From: an uncultured Ruminococcus sp.
GTDB lineage: Bacteria > Bacillota > Clostridia > Oscillospirales > Ruminococcaceae
DNA: 62,566 bases
Assembly: GCA_947627175.1 (NCBI GenBank)
Contig: CANQVA010000009.1
Coordinates: 1-62,566 of the forward strand
Reading direction: 5' to 3'
Shown here: positions 60,656-62,566 of the stretch, one piece after another
How the letters are laid out: each line of letters begins with the position of its first letter
Position numbering within the stretch: position 1 is the stretch's first letter
Program-made: the position numbers and the translations under genes
Notes under the pieces: model-generated
The model's database searches: none
What the model was told of the DNA's origin: nothing
What the model saw: the letters and a program-made list of their open reading frames with translations, nothing else

Positions 60656-62041
60656 TTATATCGGCGGTAAATTTCCTCCGCCTTTTCCTGTAAGTTTATC
60701 AAAATTCATGCCGGCAAGTTTTTTTCTTGCTTTGCGGAGAGCCATTTTATTATTTCCGCCCGTGAATTTCTTCATCATCTGTTGCATCTGGTCAAACTGT
60801 TTCAACAGTCTGTTTACTTCTTCAACTTTAGTTCCCGAACCGGCGGCAATTCTTCTCTTTCGTGACGGATTTATTATTGACGGTTTTGCACGTTCAGCCT
60901 TTGTCATGGAATATATAATAGCCTCAATTCTGTCAAATTGTCTTTCGTCGATATCTTCCTCATTGATTTTACCGCTTAATCCCGGGAGCATTCCCAATAT
61001 AGACTTCATTGAACCGAGTTTTTTAATTTGTTTCATCTGGTCAAGCAAATCGTCCATATCAAAAGTATTTTCCTTGAATTTCTTTGTAAGTTTTTCGGCA
61101 TCTTTCTGTGACATTACGTTTTCAGCCTTTTCAATAAGCGTCAGAACGTCACCCATGCCGAGAATCCTTGAAGCCATTCTTTCGGGGTGGAATTGTTCAA
61201 AGTCATCAAGTTTTTCGCCCATACCAACGAATTTAATTGGTTTACCTGTAACAGCAAGTACTGAAAGTGCCGCACCGCCTCTTGTATCAGAATCAAGTTT
61301 TGACATGAGAACACTTGTTATTCCTATAGCATCGTCAAAAGTTTTAGCAACGTTTACAGCGTCCTGTCCTGTCATAGCATCAACTACAAGCATAATTTCA
61401 TCAGGCTGAGTAATTTCCTTTATATTGACAAGTTCCTGCATAAGAGCCTCATCAATATGCAAACGTCCTGCCGTATCTATAATAAGAATGTCATGACCAT
61501 AGTCTTTAGCATAGGCAAGTGCCTGTTTAGCGATTATAACGGGGTCAATCTGTCCCATTTCAAAAACTTTTACGTCAGCTTTCTGTCCGACAACCTGAAG
61601 CTGATTTATAGCGGCAGGTCGGTATATATCGCAGGCGGCGAGCAACGGTCTGTGTCCTTCTTTTTTAAGGAGTTTTGCAAGTTTTGCGGAATGTGTTGTT
61701 TTACCTGACCCTTGCAAACCGCACATCATTATAACTGTAGGCGGTTTTGAGGCGAAATTTATGCGTGCGTTACTGTTGCCCATAAGTGAACAGAGTTCTT
61801 CATTTACAATTTTAATAACCTGCTGTGCAGGAGTAAGGCTTGCAAGAACATCTTCACCAACAGCACGTTCTGTAACACTTGCCACAAAGTCCTTTACTAC
61901 CTTATAACTTACATCAGCCTCAAGGAGTGCAAGGCGGACTTCACGCATAGCCTCCTTTACATCGCTTTCTGTAAGCTTTCCTCTTGATTTCAGCTTTTTA
62001 AAGACGTTATTCAATTTTTCGGAAAGACCTTCAAATGCCAT
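60656..62041 (-). CDS. ffh: Signal recognition particle GTPase Ffh
   Basis: 461 residues. NG domain with VIMMCGLQGSGKTTHSAKLAKL, LIIDTAGRLHID and SKLDSDTRGGAALS, and a methionine-rich M domain ending LDQMQQMMKKFTGGNNKMALRKARKKL that binds SRP RNA and signal peptides. GGAGG precedes the ATG. It is 15 bases after ylxM. Confidence 0.97.
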   Translation of the reverse strand: MAFEGLSEKLNNVFKKLKSRGKLTESDVKEAMREVRLALLEADVSYKVVKDFVASVTERAVGEDVLASLTPAQQVIKIVNEELCSLMGNSNARINFASKPPTVIMMCGLQGSGKTTHSAKLAKLLKKEGHRPLLAACDIYRPAAINQLQVVGQKADVKVFEMGQIDPVIIAKQALAYAKDYGHDILIIDTAGRLHIDEALMQELVNIKEITQPDEIMLVVDAMTGQDAVNVAKTFDDAIGITSVLMSKLDSDTRGGAALSVLAVTGKPIKFVGMGEKLDDFEQFHPERMASRILGMGDVLTLIEKAENVMSQKDAEKLTKKFKENTFDMDDLLDQMKQIKKLGSMKSILGMLPGLSGKINEEDIDERQFDRIEAIIYSMTKAERAKPSIINPSRKRRIAAGSGTKVEEVNRLLKQFDQMQQMMKKFTGGNNKMALRKARKKLAGMNFDKLTGKGGGNLPPI

Positions 62042-62056
62042 GCGATTTCCTCCAAT

Positions 62057-62392
62057 TTACAATAAATTAAGACCTTTATTTATTTCTTCTGCAATAATTT
62101 TTTTGAGATTTTCATTTTCTATAAGCAGTGCAGTTTCATTTATTTTTCTGAAACATTCACGCATTTTTTCAAGACGTTCTGCAAAACCGAGTTTTTCCTC
62201 ATATTTAAGCAGCATATGTTCAGTACGCTTTATAATGTCATGGACTGCCTGACGGGTAACTCCGAGAGAACTACCTATTTCCGCAAGTGACAAATCCTCA
62301 CAATAATAAAGTTCCATTATGCTTTTCTGACGTTCTGTAAGCAAATCACCGTAACAGTCAAGCAACATCACAAATTCAAGTTTTTTAGCCAT
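62057..62392 (-). CDS. ylxM: YlxM-like regulatory protein of the SRP operon
   Basis: 111 residues, sigma-like helix-turn-helix: LEFVMLLDCYGDLLTERQKSIMELYYCEDLSLAEIGSSLGVTRQAVHDII. YlxM (p13) is the conserved partner gene of ffh and is thought to modulate SRP function. AGGAG lies 9 bases before the ATG at 62392. First gene of the transcript. Confidence 0.92.
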   Translation of the reverse strand: MAKKLEFVMLLDCYGDLLTERQKSIMELYYCEDLSLAEIGSSLGVTRQAVHDIIKRTEHMLLKYEEKLGFAERLEKMRECFRKINETALLIENENLKKIIAEEINKGLNLL

Positions 62393-62435
62393 AAATGAAA
62401 ACTCCTGTCGGGTGTAATCTAAAATCACTTTACAC

Positions 62436-62464
62436 ATTATACATCATTATTTTATGTTTGTCAA
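62436..62464 (-). promoter_or_regulatory. Promoter for ylxM-ffh-rpsP-khpA
   Basis: TTGACA (62459-62464) and TATAAT (62436-62441) with a 17-base spacer: a perfect housekeeping match, 43 bases before ylxM. Confidence 0.85.
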
Positions 62465-62545
62465 GGGGTAAACCAAAATTTTTTTATTTATTTGTATGTG
62501 TTAAAATGATATGAACCCAAAAAAATAGAAATTCCAACCGAGATA

Positions 62546-62554
62546 TGGTATAAT
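62546..62554 (+). promoter_or_regulatory. Extended -10 promoter leaving the window
   Basis: TGG-TATAAT on the plus strand with no good -35 upstream. It probably drives a gene beyond the right edge, divergent from ylxM. Confidence 0.35.
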
Positions 62555-62566
62555 AAGTTTACCATA

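Overview
The window looks like chromosomal DNA of a low-GC, spore-forming member of the Clostridia, most probably a Ruminococcus-like organism (Oscillospiraceae). This is inferred from gene content, not from a database search. The evidence is: dipicolinate synthase genes (spoVFA/spoVFB) and spoIVB for sporulation; an HrcA/CIRCE-controlled hrcA-grpE-dnaK-dnaJ operon; a T-box leader in front of cysE; an ECF transporter core; many Glu/Thr-rich lipoproteins; a BspA-type leucine-rich repeat protein; and a cohesin-like lipoprotein of the kind found in cellulosome- or amylosome-bearing ruminococci. Promoters are close to the TTGACA-17-TATAAT consensus, and several genes start with TTG or GTG.

Layout. 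From 109 to 17635 almost everything lies on the minus strand in one tightly packed series: ruvC-ruvA-sseB-ruvB, a small C39-like protein, a degenerate phosphohexomutase, an rRNA-methyltransferase-like protein, ecfA1-ecfA2-ecfT, yfhO, truA, a DUF5711 protein, a cvpA-like gene, then a ClpE-type chaperone and a cohesin-like lipoprotein. A divergent promoter pair at 17680-17760 separates it from plus-strand pheA-metH-prfB and a small membrane protein. Next come spoVFA-spoVFB (plus) and, convergent to them, walJ-rlmH with two envelope genes (minus). A T-box controlled cysE-(unknown)-cysS unit and an LRR protein follow. A plus-strand unit holds two glycosyltransferases and birA. spoIVB (plus) and an HPr gene (minus) converge at 38.2 kb.

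The right third begins with trmD-rimM and a partly decayed triplication of an ORF6N-domain gene. It continues with panBCD-purB and a tRNA Gly-Arg-His operon. An unusual plus-strand gene set (46721-54009) follows: two sugar-type ABC permeases, a membrane-fusion-like adaptor, a MacB-core-like protein and a beta-propeller/solute-binding-protein fusion, with no ATPase. The heat-shock operon comes next. The window ends with ylxM-ffh-rpsP-khpA (minus) and a divergent promoter leading out of it. In many Firmicutes ffh-rpsP-khpA is continuous with rimM-trmD; here the two halves are about 20 kb apart on the same strand.

The most interesting items are the 46.7-54.0 kb envelope transport cluster, a GlmM-family protein whose metal, sugar and phosphate loops are all replaced, the decayed ORF6N array with a recurring palindrome family, and the split ffh/trmD operon. 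Functional statements rest on motif recognition by eye; no search was run.
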